Shown here: positions 6,213-13,748 of the stretch, one piece after another
How positions within the stretch are numbered: the stretch's first letter is position 1
How the letters are laid out: every line of letters begins with the position of its first letter
Assembly (NCBI GenBank): GCA_002308615.1
Contig: DBWC01000011.1
Location: 383 to 23,242, forward strand
DNA from: Clostridiales bacterium UBA1248
GTDB taxonomy: Bacteria > Bacillota > Clostridia > Oscillospirales > CAG-272
DNA length: 22,860 bases
Reading direction: 5' to 3'
Program-made: the position numbers and the translations under genes
Notes under the pieces: generated by a model
What the model was told of the DNA's origin: nothing
Database searches by the model: none
Seen by the model: only the letters and a program-made list of their open reading frames with translations

Positions 6213-6869
6213 TTATTTTTCAAGGGCTTTCGCCAGCTTTACAATGCGGCTCGTTCCGAGTCTTGACGCGCCGAGCTCTATGAATTTTTCCGCGTCCTCA
6301 AGTGATGAAATGCCGCCCGCGGCTTTGATCTTCAGCTCCGGCGCACAGTGCTTTTTCATCAGCGCAACGTCTTCAAAAGTCGCGCCGCCGGTAGAGAAGC
6401 CCGTGGACGTTTTGATATAATCCGCGCCTGATTCTGAAACCACACCGCACATCTTTATTTTTTCATCCTCTGTCAGAAGGCACGTTTCTATTATGACCTT
6501 AAGGATCCTGTCTCTGCAGACCATTTTTACCGTCCTGATCTCTTCAAGCACCCTGTCGTAAAGACCGTCCTTGACCCAGCCGAGGTTTATCACCATATCT
6601 ATCTCGTCCGCGCCGTTTTCTTTTGCCTCAAACGCCATCTGCGTTTTTGCCGAGGAGGTGTCGTAGCCGTTCGGGAAGCCTATGACCGTGCAGATCTTCA
6701 GTCTGTCGCCCACGTATTTTTTCGCCTGCTTAACGTATGATGCTGGTATGCAGACGGACGCAACGCCGTATTTTATGCCGTCGTCGCACAGCTCTTTTAT
6801 CTGCTCCCACGTCGCCGTCTGCGAAAGAAGCGTATGGTCGCACTTGCTCAAAATTTCCTTTAATTCCAT
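6213..6869 (-). CDS. deoC: Deoxyribose-phosphate aldolase
   Basis: This 218-residue class I aldolase cleaves 2-deoxyribose-5-phosphate to glyceraldehyde-3-phosphate and acetaldehyde, the last step of deoxynucleoside catabolism. The active-site set is intact: Asp91 in EIDMVIN, Schiff-base Lys153 in YIKTSTGF, and Lys182 in IKAAGGI. The length is typical of the short bacterial form. AGAGGAG precedes the ATG at a good distance, and a strong promoter lies just upstream. It is the first gene of the minus-strand salvage operon and diverges from the uronate operon at 7042. Confidence 0.96.
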   Translation of the reverse strand: MELKEILSKCDHTLLSQTATWEQIKELCDDGIKYGVASVCIPASYVKQAKKYVGDRLKICTVIGFPNGYDTSSAKTQMAFEAKENGADEIDMVINLGWVKDGLYDRVLEEIRTVKMVCRDRILKVIIETCLLTEDEKIKMCGVVSESGADYIKTSTGFSTGGATFEDVALMKKHCAPELKIKAAGGISSLEDAEKFIELGASRLGTSRIVKLAKALEK

Positions 6870-6902
6870 AACGATCGCTCTCCTCTTGTATATTCTGCAC
6901 AG

Positions 6903-6931
6903 ATTATACCATACAAAGCCGCATATTTCAA
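6903..6931 (-). promoter_or_regulatory. Predicted promoter of the deoC operon
   Basis: On the minus strand there is a -35 box TTGAAA (6926-6931), a 17-base spacer and a perfect -10 box TATAAT (6903-6908). The predicted start is near 6896, giving a leader of roughly 27 bases with the deoC ribosome binding site. Confidence 0.7.
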
Positions 6932-6939
6932 TAAGGTTT

Positions 6940-6954
6940 ATGAAAAAATTTCAT
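6940..6954. promoter_or_regulatory. Inverted repeat between the two divergent operon promoters
   Basis: ATGAAA-AAA-TTTCAT is a perfect 6-3-6 palindrome. It begins 8 bases upstream of the deoC -35 box and ends 31 bases before the -35 box of the plus-strand operon. It is a candidate operator for a dimeric regulator; being AT-rich, it could be a chance match. Confidence 0.35.
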
Positions 6955-6985
6955 ATTTTTCGGCTTTATGTGTTACACGTTTATA

Positions 6986-7013
6986 TTGACAAAAAGAATT
7001 TATATGATATAAT
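6986..7013 (+). promoter_or_regulatory. Near-consensus promoter of the 15-gene uronate operon
   Basis: Perfect TTGACA (6986-6991) and perfect TATAAT (7008-7013) with a 16-base spacer. Transcription would start near 7020. The first gene has GGAGG at 7029-7033, eight bases before its ATG. A fully consensus promoter usually implies either constitutive expression or tight repression. I see no other promoter of this quality in the short gaps downstream. Confidence 0.75.
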
Positions 7014-7041
7014 AAAATAAAAGAATACGGAGGATATAGAT

Positions 7042-8481
7042 ATGGAAACCAAGTATCCGGGAGAGCTTCCCGTAACAAGACCCGTTGAGTGTCAGACGGA
7101 ATGCGGCTGGTATGACGACGTAAGGCGGCAGAACGGCTTTATTGATCTGCGTCCGTACGCGGATGACAAAACGGTGCTGAAAAACCCGCACAAGGGCTGG
7201 TTCTGGCATTTTATAGACAACGGCTACAGGTGCGGGATGTACAGAGACAGAGTACAGCCCGGTGATCACGTTGAATATTTTCCCGGAATGAACCATCTTT
7301 ATCTTCGTTTCGACTGGTCGGACGTCGAAAAAGAAGAGGGCGTGTACGATTTTGATTTTCTCGATAAGATCATGGAGGAATGGGGACCGTTCGGCTATCG
7401 CTTCTCGCTCCGCGCCGTATGCTACGAAACGACGCCGGGACTGGAATTCGCCACGCCCGAATACGTTTTCAAAAAAGGCGCTAAATGCTACCGCATAGGC
7501 GGAAATAAGATACAGCCCGACTATTCCGACCCGATATTCTTATCATATCTTGAAAAATTCATGGCAAAGCTCGGTGAAAAATATAACGGTGACGACAGAA
7601 TTGAGCTAATAGACGTCGGCACCTACGGCACCTGGGGCGAAGGTCACACGGTCGAGGGCGACAGCGTGATATATCCCGTGCAGACGATCAAAAAGCATAT
7701 CGACCTGCACTGTAAATACTTTCCGGACAAGTTCGTCGTCTTAAACGACGACCATATAGTCGGAAGGATCGCGCACGGGCAAGAGTGTCAGCAGATACTC
7801 GACTACGCGTACGAGCGCGGGCTCGGTCTGCAGGACGATTCGCTTTGCTGCGATTATTATTCCGTGGTAAACGGCTACGATACGCTGCGCGCGCCGTGGG
7901 CGTTCCAAAAACTTTGCAAAAACGCGCCGTCGATAATGGAATTCGCGCATTACGCATACATACATCCGCGCTATGAGCATTTTTACAGAAACGGTCTGAC
8001 CGTCGTTGAATCGCTGAAAAACACTTGTATGACTTACGCCGGCTTCCACGGTTACCCGGATATATTCTATAAAAACGAAAAATGGCTCGCCGAATACTGC
8101 GCAAACCGCTTAGGCTACTGGTATTTCGTTGAAAGCGCGGTGATCCCGGAGCTTAACGACACGGCGCACAACAGCGTTTACGTGACCGTCAAAAACAAAG
8201 GCTGGTCAAAAGCGTACAGAGATCATAAGATCGTTTTCGCTGTCAAGGGAGCCGACGGCTTCCGCAAGATCGTACCGACGGACAGATCGGTAAACGGGCT
8301 TTGCAGCGAAGAGACGCAAACGTATCAGGCAAAGCTCGATCTGCGCGGCGCGCCGGAGGGCGAATACGATATTTGCGTCGGCGTGTTTGAAGGCGAAACG
8401 CCCATAAAGCTCGCGTTAAAAGACGAGATAAAAGACGGTGATTTTTACCGTATTGCAAGAAGAAAAATAAACAAAACATAA
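7042..8481 (+). CDS. DUF4832-like putative glycoside hydrolase, cytoplasmic
   Basis: This 479-residue protein has no signal peptide. It looks like a TIM-barrel glycosidase of the DUF4874/DUF4832 type: NPHKGWFWH at 48-56, strand and turn HLYLRFDWSDVEKEEGVYDF at 85-104 as in GH42/GH5-like barrels, and IDVGTYGTWGEGH at 190-202 with Glu200 placed like an acid/base residue at the end of a strand. From about residue 384 a beta-sandwich follows, starting NDTAHNSVYVTVKNKGWSKA and resembling the DUF4832 C-terminal domain. It is the first gene of the operon, directly behind the promoter. Substrate unknown; the setting suggests a uronic-acid-containing oligosaccharide. Confidence in the fold is moderate and the activity is not shown. 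Confidence 0.6.
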   Translation: METKYPGELPVTRPVECQTECGWYDDVRRQNGFIDLRPYADDKTVLKNPHKGWFWHFIDNGYRCGMYRDRVQPGDHVEYFPGMNHLYLRFDWSDVEKEEGVYDFDFLDKIMEEWGPFGYRFSLRAVCYETTPGLEFATPEYVFKKGAKCYRIGGNKIQPDYSDPIFLSYLEKFMAKLGEKYNGDDRIELIDVGTYGTWGEGHTVEGDSVIYPVQTIKKHIDLHCKYFPDKFVVLNDDHIVGRIAHGQECQQILDYAYERGLGLQDDSLCCDYYSVVNGYDTLRAPWAFQKLCKNAPSIMEFAHYAYIHPRYEHFYRNGLTVVESLKNTCMTYAGFHGYPDIFYKNEKWLAEYCANRLGYWYFVESAVIPELNDTAHNSVYVTVKNKGWSKAYRDHKIVFAVKGADGFRKIVPTDRSVNGLCSEETQTYQAKLDLRGAPEGEYDICVGVFEGETPIKLALKDEIKDGDFYRIARRKINKT

Positions 8482-8492
8482 CAGGAGACAAT

Positions 8493-9494
8493 ATGAAATA
8501 TTCTGACCTTAAATTCGGAATAATGGAAAAAGGCAAAAGAAATCTGATAACGGACGTGGCGGGCGTGACCGTCGGCCACTGCACGCTGTCGGACGGCGGG
8601 GTGCAGACCGGTGTTACCGCGATAATACCTCACCAAGGCGACGTTTTCCACGATAAATGCCCCGCCGCCGCGCACGTGGTAAACGGCTTCGGCAAAAGCG
8701 CCGGACTTATACAGATACAGGAGCTCGGCAATATCGAAACGCCGCTTTTGCTTACCAATACGCTAAGCGTCGGAGACGCGTTTTCCGCTTGCGTTAAATA
8801 TATGGTAAAAAGAAATCCCGGCATAGGGCGCGAGGAGTGTTCCGTAAACCCGGTAATTCTTGAATGCAACGACGGTTTTTTAAATGATATACAGGCGCTG
8901 TCCGTTAAGGACGAGCACGTTTTCAAAGCGCTTGAGTCGGCGGGAGAAGACTTTGCGCTCGGCGCCGTCGGAGGCGGGCGCGGAATGAGCTGCTATAACT
9001 TAAAAGGCGGCATCGGCTCCGCGTCGCGCGTATTCGATTATAACGGAAAAAGATACACGCTCGGCGCGCTCGTCATGACGAATTTCGGCACGCTCTGCGA
9101 TCTTACGGTATGCGGCGAGCGCGTGGGCGCGCGCCTTTCCGCAAAAGCGGAGGAGGCGAAAGGCTCCTGCATCATGGTCATAGCGACGGACGCGCCGTTA
9201 TCGTCCCGCCAGCTCACGCGCGTAACGCACAGAGCGCAGAGCGGCCTTGCGAGAACGGGCGCCGTGACCGAGGGCGGCTCCGGCGAGGTGGTCGTGGCGT
9301 TTACAACGGCAAACCGTATGAAAATGTACGAGCCGTTCTGGCAGCCGACCTTGTTAAACGATAACTTTATGGAATCGGTTTTCCGCGCCGCAACGGAATG
9401 TGTTGAAGAATCCATAATCCGTTCCATGCTTGAGGCGGAGACGGTCGTCGGCTTCAGAGGGCATAAGCGCACGGCTTTATCCGAACTTATCTGA
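8493..9494 (+). CDS. P1 (DmpA/S58-type) self-cleaving aminopeptidase-like protein
   Basis: This 333-residue N-terminal-nucleophile hydrolase of the P1 family (DmpA, BapA) releases N-terminal residues from short peptides, D-peptides or beta-peptides and cuts itself into two chains. Visible landmarks are VAGVTVGHCTL at 22-32, LTNTLSVGDAF at 87-97, GAVGGGRGMSCYNLKGGIG at 157-175, and LGALVMTNFG at 190-199. The autoprocessing site is probably Gly224-Ser225 (KGS before CIMVIATDAPL), with Ser225 as nucleophile, as in DmpA Gly249-Ser250. There is no signal peptide. It starts 11 bases after the DUF4832-like gene with AGGAG. Its role in a sugar operon is unclear; it could remove an amino-acid or amide group from a glycoconjugate. 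Confidence 0.88.
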   Translation: MKYSDLKFGIMEKGKRNLITDVAGVTVGHCTLSDGGVQTGVTAIIPHQGDVFHDKCPAAAHVVNGFGKSAGLIQIQELGNIETPLLLTNTLSVGDAFSACVKYMVKRNPGIGREECSVNPVILECNDGFLNDIQALSVKDEHVFKALESAGEDFALGAVGGGRGMSCYNLKGGIGSASRVFDYNGKRYTLGALVMTNFGTLCDLTVCGERVGARLSAKAEEAKGSCIMVIATDAPLSSRQLTRVTHRAQSGLARTGAVTEGGSGEVVVAFTTANRMKMYEPFWQPTLLNDNFMESVFRAATECVEESIIRSMLEAETVVGFRGHKRTALSELI

Positions 9495-9505
9495 GGGGAA
9501 TTTTT

Positions 9506-10180
9506 ATGAAAAAAATAATTGCAGTTTGCGTTTCCGTTCTGTTCGTGTTTTCTGCGTCTTTGTTCTGTCTGGCGGACGACGACGGGTATATCAAAAACGT
9601 TGCTTTAGCATCGGACGGCACGCTTAGCTGGGATAAATACGACGGAGCGGAGGAATACTGGCTCGGCGTTGACGGCAATTTTGAGCGCTTTGAAAACGGA
9701 GAAAGCGTATTGTCACGTATATCCGCGCCGGGAATATATAAGCTCGTGCTCGAGGGCTATACCGAGGGCGGAGAATTCATGATGGCGGAGTGGCAAATCG
9801 TCGCGGAATACGACGGTTCCGCTTTCAGTATATACGCCGAACAGGAGGTCGAAACAAAAGGCGAGACGTCCGGCAGGGAGACGGAAACTACGGCGGAACA
9901 AACAACGGCGGAGCAAACGGAAGAAGAAACAACGGCAATAGAAACAGAAGCGGAAAAACAGCCGGTAACGACCGAAGCCGCGGTCGGAGCGGAGAGTGAA
10001 ACTATGGGATCGCCGTCCGATACAAACGGAGGATCGACCGATACGGCGCCCGTAACGGAAGCGGAAGAGCCTTCAAACAAAAACACGACGAAATACATAA
10101 TAGCGGGCATCTGCGCAGTCATAGCCGTCGCGGCGGTGATCGCTGTGATCGTAGTCCGCAAAAGATCGGGAGAAAAATAA
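9506..10180 (+). CDS. Membrane-anchored surface protein with Thr/Glu-rich stalk
   Basis: This 224-residue protein has a signal peptide (1 to about 23, MKKIIAVCV..CLA). Residues 27-110 form a small beta-rich extracellular domain (repeated SWDKYDGAEEYWLGVDG-like strands, fibronectin-III-like). About 112-192 is a low-complexity Thr/Glu/Ser stalk (TTAEQTTAEQTEEETT), and a single transmembrane helix (about 197-217) ends in a basic KRSGEK tail. There is no LPXTG motif, so it is a type I membrane protein rather than sortase-anchored. It starts 11 bases after the P1 peptidase and the next gene starts at the base after its stop codon. The FN3-like head suggests binding at the cell surface, perhaps of glycan; this is inference and the gene would be annotated hypothetical. 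Confidence 0.8.
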   Translation: MKKIIAVCVSVLFVFSASLFCLADDDGYIKNVALASDGTLSWDKYDGAEEYWLGVDGNFERFENGESVLSRISAPGIYKLVLEGYTEGGEFMMAEWQIVAEYDGSAFSIYAEQEVETKGETSGRETETTAEQTTAEQTEEETTAIETEAEKQPVTTEAAVGAESETMGSPSDTNGGSTDTAPVTEAEEPSNKNTTKYIIAGICAVIAVAAVIAVIVVRKRSGEK

Positions 10181-10948
10181 ATGAAATTCGGCGTATGCTG
10201 TATTCCGGATAATTTTGCCTCCGCCGGAGCCGCGGGGCTTGATTATACCGAAATTTCAATGGCGTATCTGCATGACAAAGGTAAAGCGGAGCTGTACGAA
10301 ATAAAGCAAAAGGCAAATAATTACGGGCTTGATATCGCCGGCTTCAACGGCTTTATGGGCGCCGGCATATCGCTTTACGGCGATCCGCCTGAAAAGATAC
10401 TGTCATACAGTAAAGAAAATTTTGAGATCGCAAATATCCTCGGCGGCAAATACTGCGTTTTCGGCTGCGGATGGCTTAGAAAAACGCCGGATGGGGCGGA
10501 TAAGGCCGAAACGGAAAAACGCTTTGCGCTGATTTTATCAGATATCGCCGCTGCCGCCGATGAATACGGCGTCGAGATGATACTCGAGCCGCTTTGTCAC
10601 GACGAAACCGATATAATGAATACGTTTGACGAAGGGCTGCGCCTCTGCCGCGCCGCGGATATAAAAAATCTCGGCTGCCTCGTTGATTTTTACCACTTTT
10701 ACAAAAACGAAGAGGACGTTTCTGTTTTTGATACACTCAGACCCGGCGAGCCGCGCCACGTTCATCTGGCGCGCCCGAACGACGACAGAGCCGCCCCGAC
10801 CGAAGCGGACAGAGAAACGCTTACTTTATGGGCAAAAAAGCTGAAAGCATCGGGATACGATAAAAGGATATCGCTTGAATGCCGCTGGAGCGGGGATTAC
10901 GAAAACGACCTTAAGGTCGCCGCGCCGCTTTTAAAGGAGATATTTTAA
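10181..10948 (+). CDS. Sugar phosphate isomerase/epimerase-like TIM barrel (first of three)
   Basis: This 255-residue protein is of the xylose-isomerase-like (AP endonuclease 2) superfamily. The usual metal-binding set is visible: Glu136 in MILEPL, Asp169 in CLVDFYHF, His195 in HVHLARP, and Glu233 in SLECRW. The ATG follows directly on the stop of the membrane-protein gene, whose last codons supply a GGGAG ribosome binding site. Members act as keto-sugar isomerases, epimerases or, in recently studied gut pathways, as lyases for 3-keto-glycosides. The precise substrate cannot be read from sequence. It has low similarity to the other two TIM barrels in this operon, so it is not a recent duplicate. 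Confidence 0.85.
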   Translation: MKFGVCCIPDNFASAGAAGLDYTEISMAYLHDKGKAELYEIKQKANNYGLDIAGFNGFMGAGISLYGDPPEKILSYSKENFEIANILGGKYCVFGCGWLRKTPDGADKAETEKRFALILSDIAAAADEYGVEMILEPLCHDETDIMNTFDEGLRLCRAADIKNLGCLVDFYHFYKNEEDVSVFDTLRPGEPRHVHLARPNDDRAAPTEADRETLTLWAKKLKASGYDKRISLECRWSGDYENDLKVAAPLLKEIF

Positions 10949-10949
10949 A

Positions 10950-12113
10950 ATGGATACAGTAAACGAAAACACGCTGAAGATCACGGAATACGAACTTCTC
11001 GGCAAGCTGCCCGACCCGTTTATGTTTGACAACGGCGAAAGGATGACGTCAAAGGATCAGTGGGAAAAAAGGAGAGCGGAAATATACAAGACCGCCGTTG
11101 AGCTGCAGTACGGTACACAGCCGCCCGCTCCCGAACACTTTGAGGTCGAAGCGCTGCTTGACTGGTCGCCGGTATGCAAAGGCTACAAGATCCGCGCAGG
11201 TACGAATGACCGGCAGGTATCGTTCCGTATGCAGGTCCTGCTTCCTGAAAAGTGCGAAGGAAACGTACCGGTCATCGTTGACGGAGATATGTGCTGGATG
11301 TATCACATGGACCGTGAATTTCTGAACGCCGCGCTCGATAAAGGCGTCGGCTGGGTCTTCTTTGACCGCACTGAGCTTGCGCACGACATAAATACGGAGG
11401 GCAGAGGAAAAGGCGCTTTATACGCCGTATATCCGCAATACTCATTCGGCGCGCTCGGCGCATGGGCGTGGGGCTATTCGAGATGCGTCGACGCGCTGCA
11501 AAAACTCGATCTTCCGGTAGATCTCGATTTCATCGCATTCTCGGGCCATTCACGCGGCGGTAAAACGGCGGCTCTCGCAGGCGCGCTCGATAAACGCGCA
11601 CGGATAGTCAACCCTAACGAAACGTGCGCAGGAGCCTGCGGATGCTACCGCGTACACATGAGAGGCGAGGAGGAGCCGGGCGGCATAGCAGAATCGAGAA
11701 GCGAAACGCTGGACGACCTGATGCGCTCTTTCGGGTTCTGGATGGGAGAAGGCATGGAGGAATACCGTAAGTGTGAGGAAAAACTTCCGTTCGACACGCA
11801 TTTTCTGAAAGCTATGACAGCGCCGAGAACGCTGTTTATTTCAGAGGCCGCGGGCGATATCTGGGGCAATCCGGTGGGCTCTTATCAAACGACCGTTGCG
11901 GCGAAGGAGGTTTATGACTATCTCGGCGCCGGAGACAGGCTCTTCTGGTATTACAGACGCGGCGTTCACGGACACAGGATCGAAGACGTGGAGATGCTGG
12001 TCAATATTATACGCCATGAGAAATACGGCGATCCTGTAGACGGGCGTATGTTCAGACTTCCGTTCAAAGATCCCGGAAAGGCTTACGACTGGAGCGCGCC
12101 GGAGGAGAACTGA
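10950..12113 (+). CDS. CE15-like alpha/beta-hydrolase esterase (glucuronoyl or acetylxylan esterase type)
   Basis: This 387-residue protein has no signal peptide. The nucleophile elbow is FSGHSRGGKTAALAGA at 198-211, with Ser201. It is followed by IVNPNETCAGACGCYR at 219-234, where Glu224 sits where CE15 enzymes have conserved acidic and oxyanion-loop residues. Asp303 is in AGDIWGNPVGSY and the catalytic His is probably His340 or His342 in GVHGHRIED. CE15 enzymes cleave esters of 4-O-methyl-glucuronic acid; related enzymes deacetylate xylan. Release of free glucuronate fits the uxaC-uxuA-uxuB genes downstream. GGAGA about ten bases before the ATG, within the end of the preceding gene, serves as ribosome binding site. 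The hydrolase fold is sure; the exact ester is inferred. Confidence 0.75.
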   Translation: MDTVNENTLKITEYELLGKLPDPFMFDNGERMTSKDQWEKRRAEIYKTAVELQYGTQPPAPEHFEVEALLDWSPVCKGYKIRAGTNDRQVSFRMQVLLPEKCEGNVPVIVDGDMCWMYHMDREFLNAALDKGVGWVFFDRTELAHDINTEGRGKGALYAVYPQYSFGALGAWAWGYSRCVDALQKLDLPVDLDFIAFSGHSRGGKTAALAGALDKRARIVNPNETCAGACGCYRVHMRGEEEPGGIAESRSETLDDLMRSFGFWMGEGMEEYRKCEEKLPFDTHFLKAMTAPRTLFISEAAGDIWGNPVGSYQTTVAAKEVYDYLGAGDRLFWYYRRGVHGHRIEDVEMLVNIIRHEKYGDPVDGRMFRLPFKDPGKAYDWSAPEEN

Positions 12114-12114
12114 T

Positions 12115-12972
12115 ATGATAAAACTGTGTGCTTTCTCGGACGAGGCCTCGTCCTCACTTGACGGGCAGATAAAAGCGCTTAAAAGAAACGGCATATTTTA
12201 TACCGAACTGCGCGGCGTTGACGGCGTAAACGTATCGCGTCTGACAGCGGAAAACGCAAAGGAAATAAATAAAAAACTGAGCGATAACGGCATATCCGTC
12301 TGGTCGCTCGGCTCACCTTACGGCAAGGTCTCTTTATCGGACGGATTTTCCGAGGACGATCTGTTTAAACAGTTAGATCATCTCTGCACGCTCTGCGGTA
12401 TATTCGGCTGCGATAAGATACGAGTTTTCAGCTTTTATAACGCCGGCGGCAAAAAAGAAAAAGTATTTGACCTGCTTAACAGATCTGTCGGGGCAGCGGC
12501 GGAATACGGCGTAAGCCTTTATCACGAAAATGAAAAAGACATATACGGCGAAAAGTATGAGCAGGTGCTTGAATTAAAAGAAAACGTGCCGGGACTCAAA
12601 TTCGTATACGATCCGGCAAATTTTCTGCAGGCAGGTCAAAGCGCTGATGAAACGCTTGAAAAACTGTTTGATATAACGTCGTATTTCCATATAAAAGACG
12701 TTATATCTGAAACTCAGCAGCTCGTTCCCGCGGGCCACGGAGACGGTCATATTTCCGATCTTATAAAAAAGATAAATTCTGATACCACGCTTACGGTAGA
12801 GCCGCATCTGTCCGTTTTTGCGGGCTATTCGGAAATAGACGGGCGTGAGATGAAAAACAAATATACGTATAAAAACAGCAACGAGGCGTTTGACGCGGCG
12901 GTTTTTTCACTTAAAAATCTGCTTGCCGATAACGGTTACGAATATGAAAACGGAGGATATATAAAGCGGTGA
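12115..12972 (+). CDS. Sugar phosphate isomerase/epimerase-like TIM barrel (second of three)
   Basis: This 285-residue protein is from the xylose-isomerase-like superfamily. Candidate metal ligands are Glu138 in LYHENE, Asp166 in VYDPANF, His192 in YFHIKD and Glu229 in TVEPHL, and the DPANF motif is typical of the group. The opening MIKLCAFSDEAS places it in the subgroup often found with Gfo/Idh/MocA dehydrogenases. It starts one base after the esterase stop codon, with GGAGGAG inside the esterase's end. Its own stop overlaps the GTG start of the next TIM-barrel gene by four bases, suggesting coupled synthesis of the pair. Confidence 0.85.
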   Translation: MIKLCAFSDEASSSLDGQIKALKRNGIFYTELRGVDGVNVSRLTAENAKEINKKLSDNGISVWSLGSPYGKVSLSDGFSEDDLFKQLDHLCTLCGIFGCDKIRVFSFYNAGGKKEKVFDLLNRSVGAAAEYGVSLYHENEKDIYGEKYEQVLELKENVPGLKFVYDPANFLQAGQSADETLEKLFDITSYFHIKDVISETQQLVPAGHGDGHISDLIKKINSDTTLTVEPHLSVFAGYSEIDGREMKNKYTYKNSNEAFDAAVFSLKNLLADNGYEYENGGYIKR

Positions 12973-13748
12973 AATTCGGTATAAATCTTTATTCTCTTAG
13001 GACGCTTATAGGAAACGAGGAGGACTTTTTAAAGACCGCGATCGCCCTGTCCGGCATGGGCTACGATACCATACAGTTTTCCGGCGCTCCGTACGATGCG
13101 GAGGTCATACGCCGAGTGAGCGCCGCGGCGGGCTTGCCGGTGGTCGTTACTCACGTTCCGATGGACAGGATAATAAACGATACGGATAACTTGATGAAAG
13201 AGCACGAGAGCTTCGGCTGCCGCTGTATTGGTTTAGGCGCCATGCCGCCGGCGGTCGTTTGCGACGAAGAAAATTTCAAACAAACGGTAGAAAAGCTGAA
13301 CTCAGCCGGCAAAATAATGGCGGATAACGGCTTCACGTTCTGCTATCACAATCACCATTTTGAGCAGTACCGAGTAGACGGCAGACCCGCGCTCGATTAC
13401 ATAATAGATAACGCGGAATACGTGCATTTTACCGCGGACGTTTACTGGCTGCAGTACGGCGGCGCGGACGTTTTGAAAACTTTAAAGAAAATGAGCGGCA
13501 GAGCTGACTGCGTACACTTAAAAGATTACAGGATAAACGCCAAAACGGACGATAACGGCAGCGTCAGCTACGCCCCGGGGTTTGCCCCCGTGGGAGACGG
13601 CGTGCTTGATTTCAAAGCGATAATAGATACCGCAAAAGAATGCGGCACAAAGCATTTTCTCGTAGAACAGGACGACGCGGTGAACTATCCCGAGCCGTTA
13701 GAGCAGGTAAAACGCAGTATAACTTATTTAAAGGAGAATTTCGGATAA
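12969..13748 (+). CDS. Sugar phosphate isomerase/epimerase-like TIM barrel (third of three, GTG start)
   Basis: This 259-residue protein of the same superfamily has the CYHNHHFE signature at 125-132, Asp157 in FTADVYW, His183 in CVHLKDY, and Glu233 in LVEQDD. The GTG at 12969 overlaps the previous stop (GTGA). GGAGG lies about 13 bases upstream and the protein begins MKFGINLYSLR, the usual family start, so GTG is well supported. Its stop overlaps the ATG of the following oxidoreductase by one base (TAATG). The YHNHxFE subgroup includes enzymes acting on keto-inositols and keto-sugars made by Gfo/Idh/MocA proteins, which matches the next two genes. Confidence 0.87.
   Translation: MKFGINLYSLRTLIGNEEDFLKTAIALSGMGYDTIQFSGAPYDAEVIRRVSAAAGLPVVVTHVPMDRIINDTDNLMKEHESFGCRCIGLGAMPPAVVCDEENFKQTVEKLNSAGKIMADNGFTFCYHNHHFEQYRVDGRPALDYIIDNAEYVHFTADVYWLQYGGADVLKTLKKMSGRADCVHLKDYRINAKTDDNGSVSYAPGFAPVGDGVLDFKAIIDTAKECGTKHFLVEQDDAVNYPEPLEQVKRSITYLKENFG

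Noticed and set aside
6961..6990. Catabolite-repression (cre) site before the uronate operon promoter
   Set aside because: The nearest candidates around TGTTACACGTTTA do not keep the core symmetry of the cre consensus.
7688..8104. Minus-strand Arg-rich frames opposite the DUF4832-like gene
   Set aside because: Arg-rich composition is typical of antisense shadows of GC-ending codons in a real gene; no start signals.
13640..13747. N-terminal extension of the first Gfo/Idh/MocA protein
   Set aside because: It would overlap the third TIM-barrel gene by more than 100 bases, while the ATG at 13748 has AAGGAG and gives the normal family start.
10181..13748. Recent triplication of the TIM-barrel genes
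   Set aside because: Apart from the metal-ligand positions, the three proteins differ in motifs, lengths and order of conserved segments, so they are distant paralogues.
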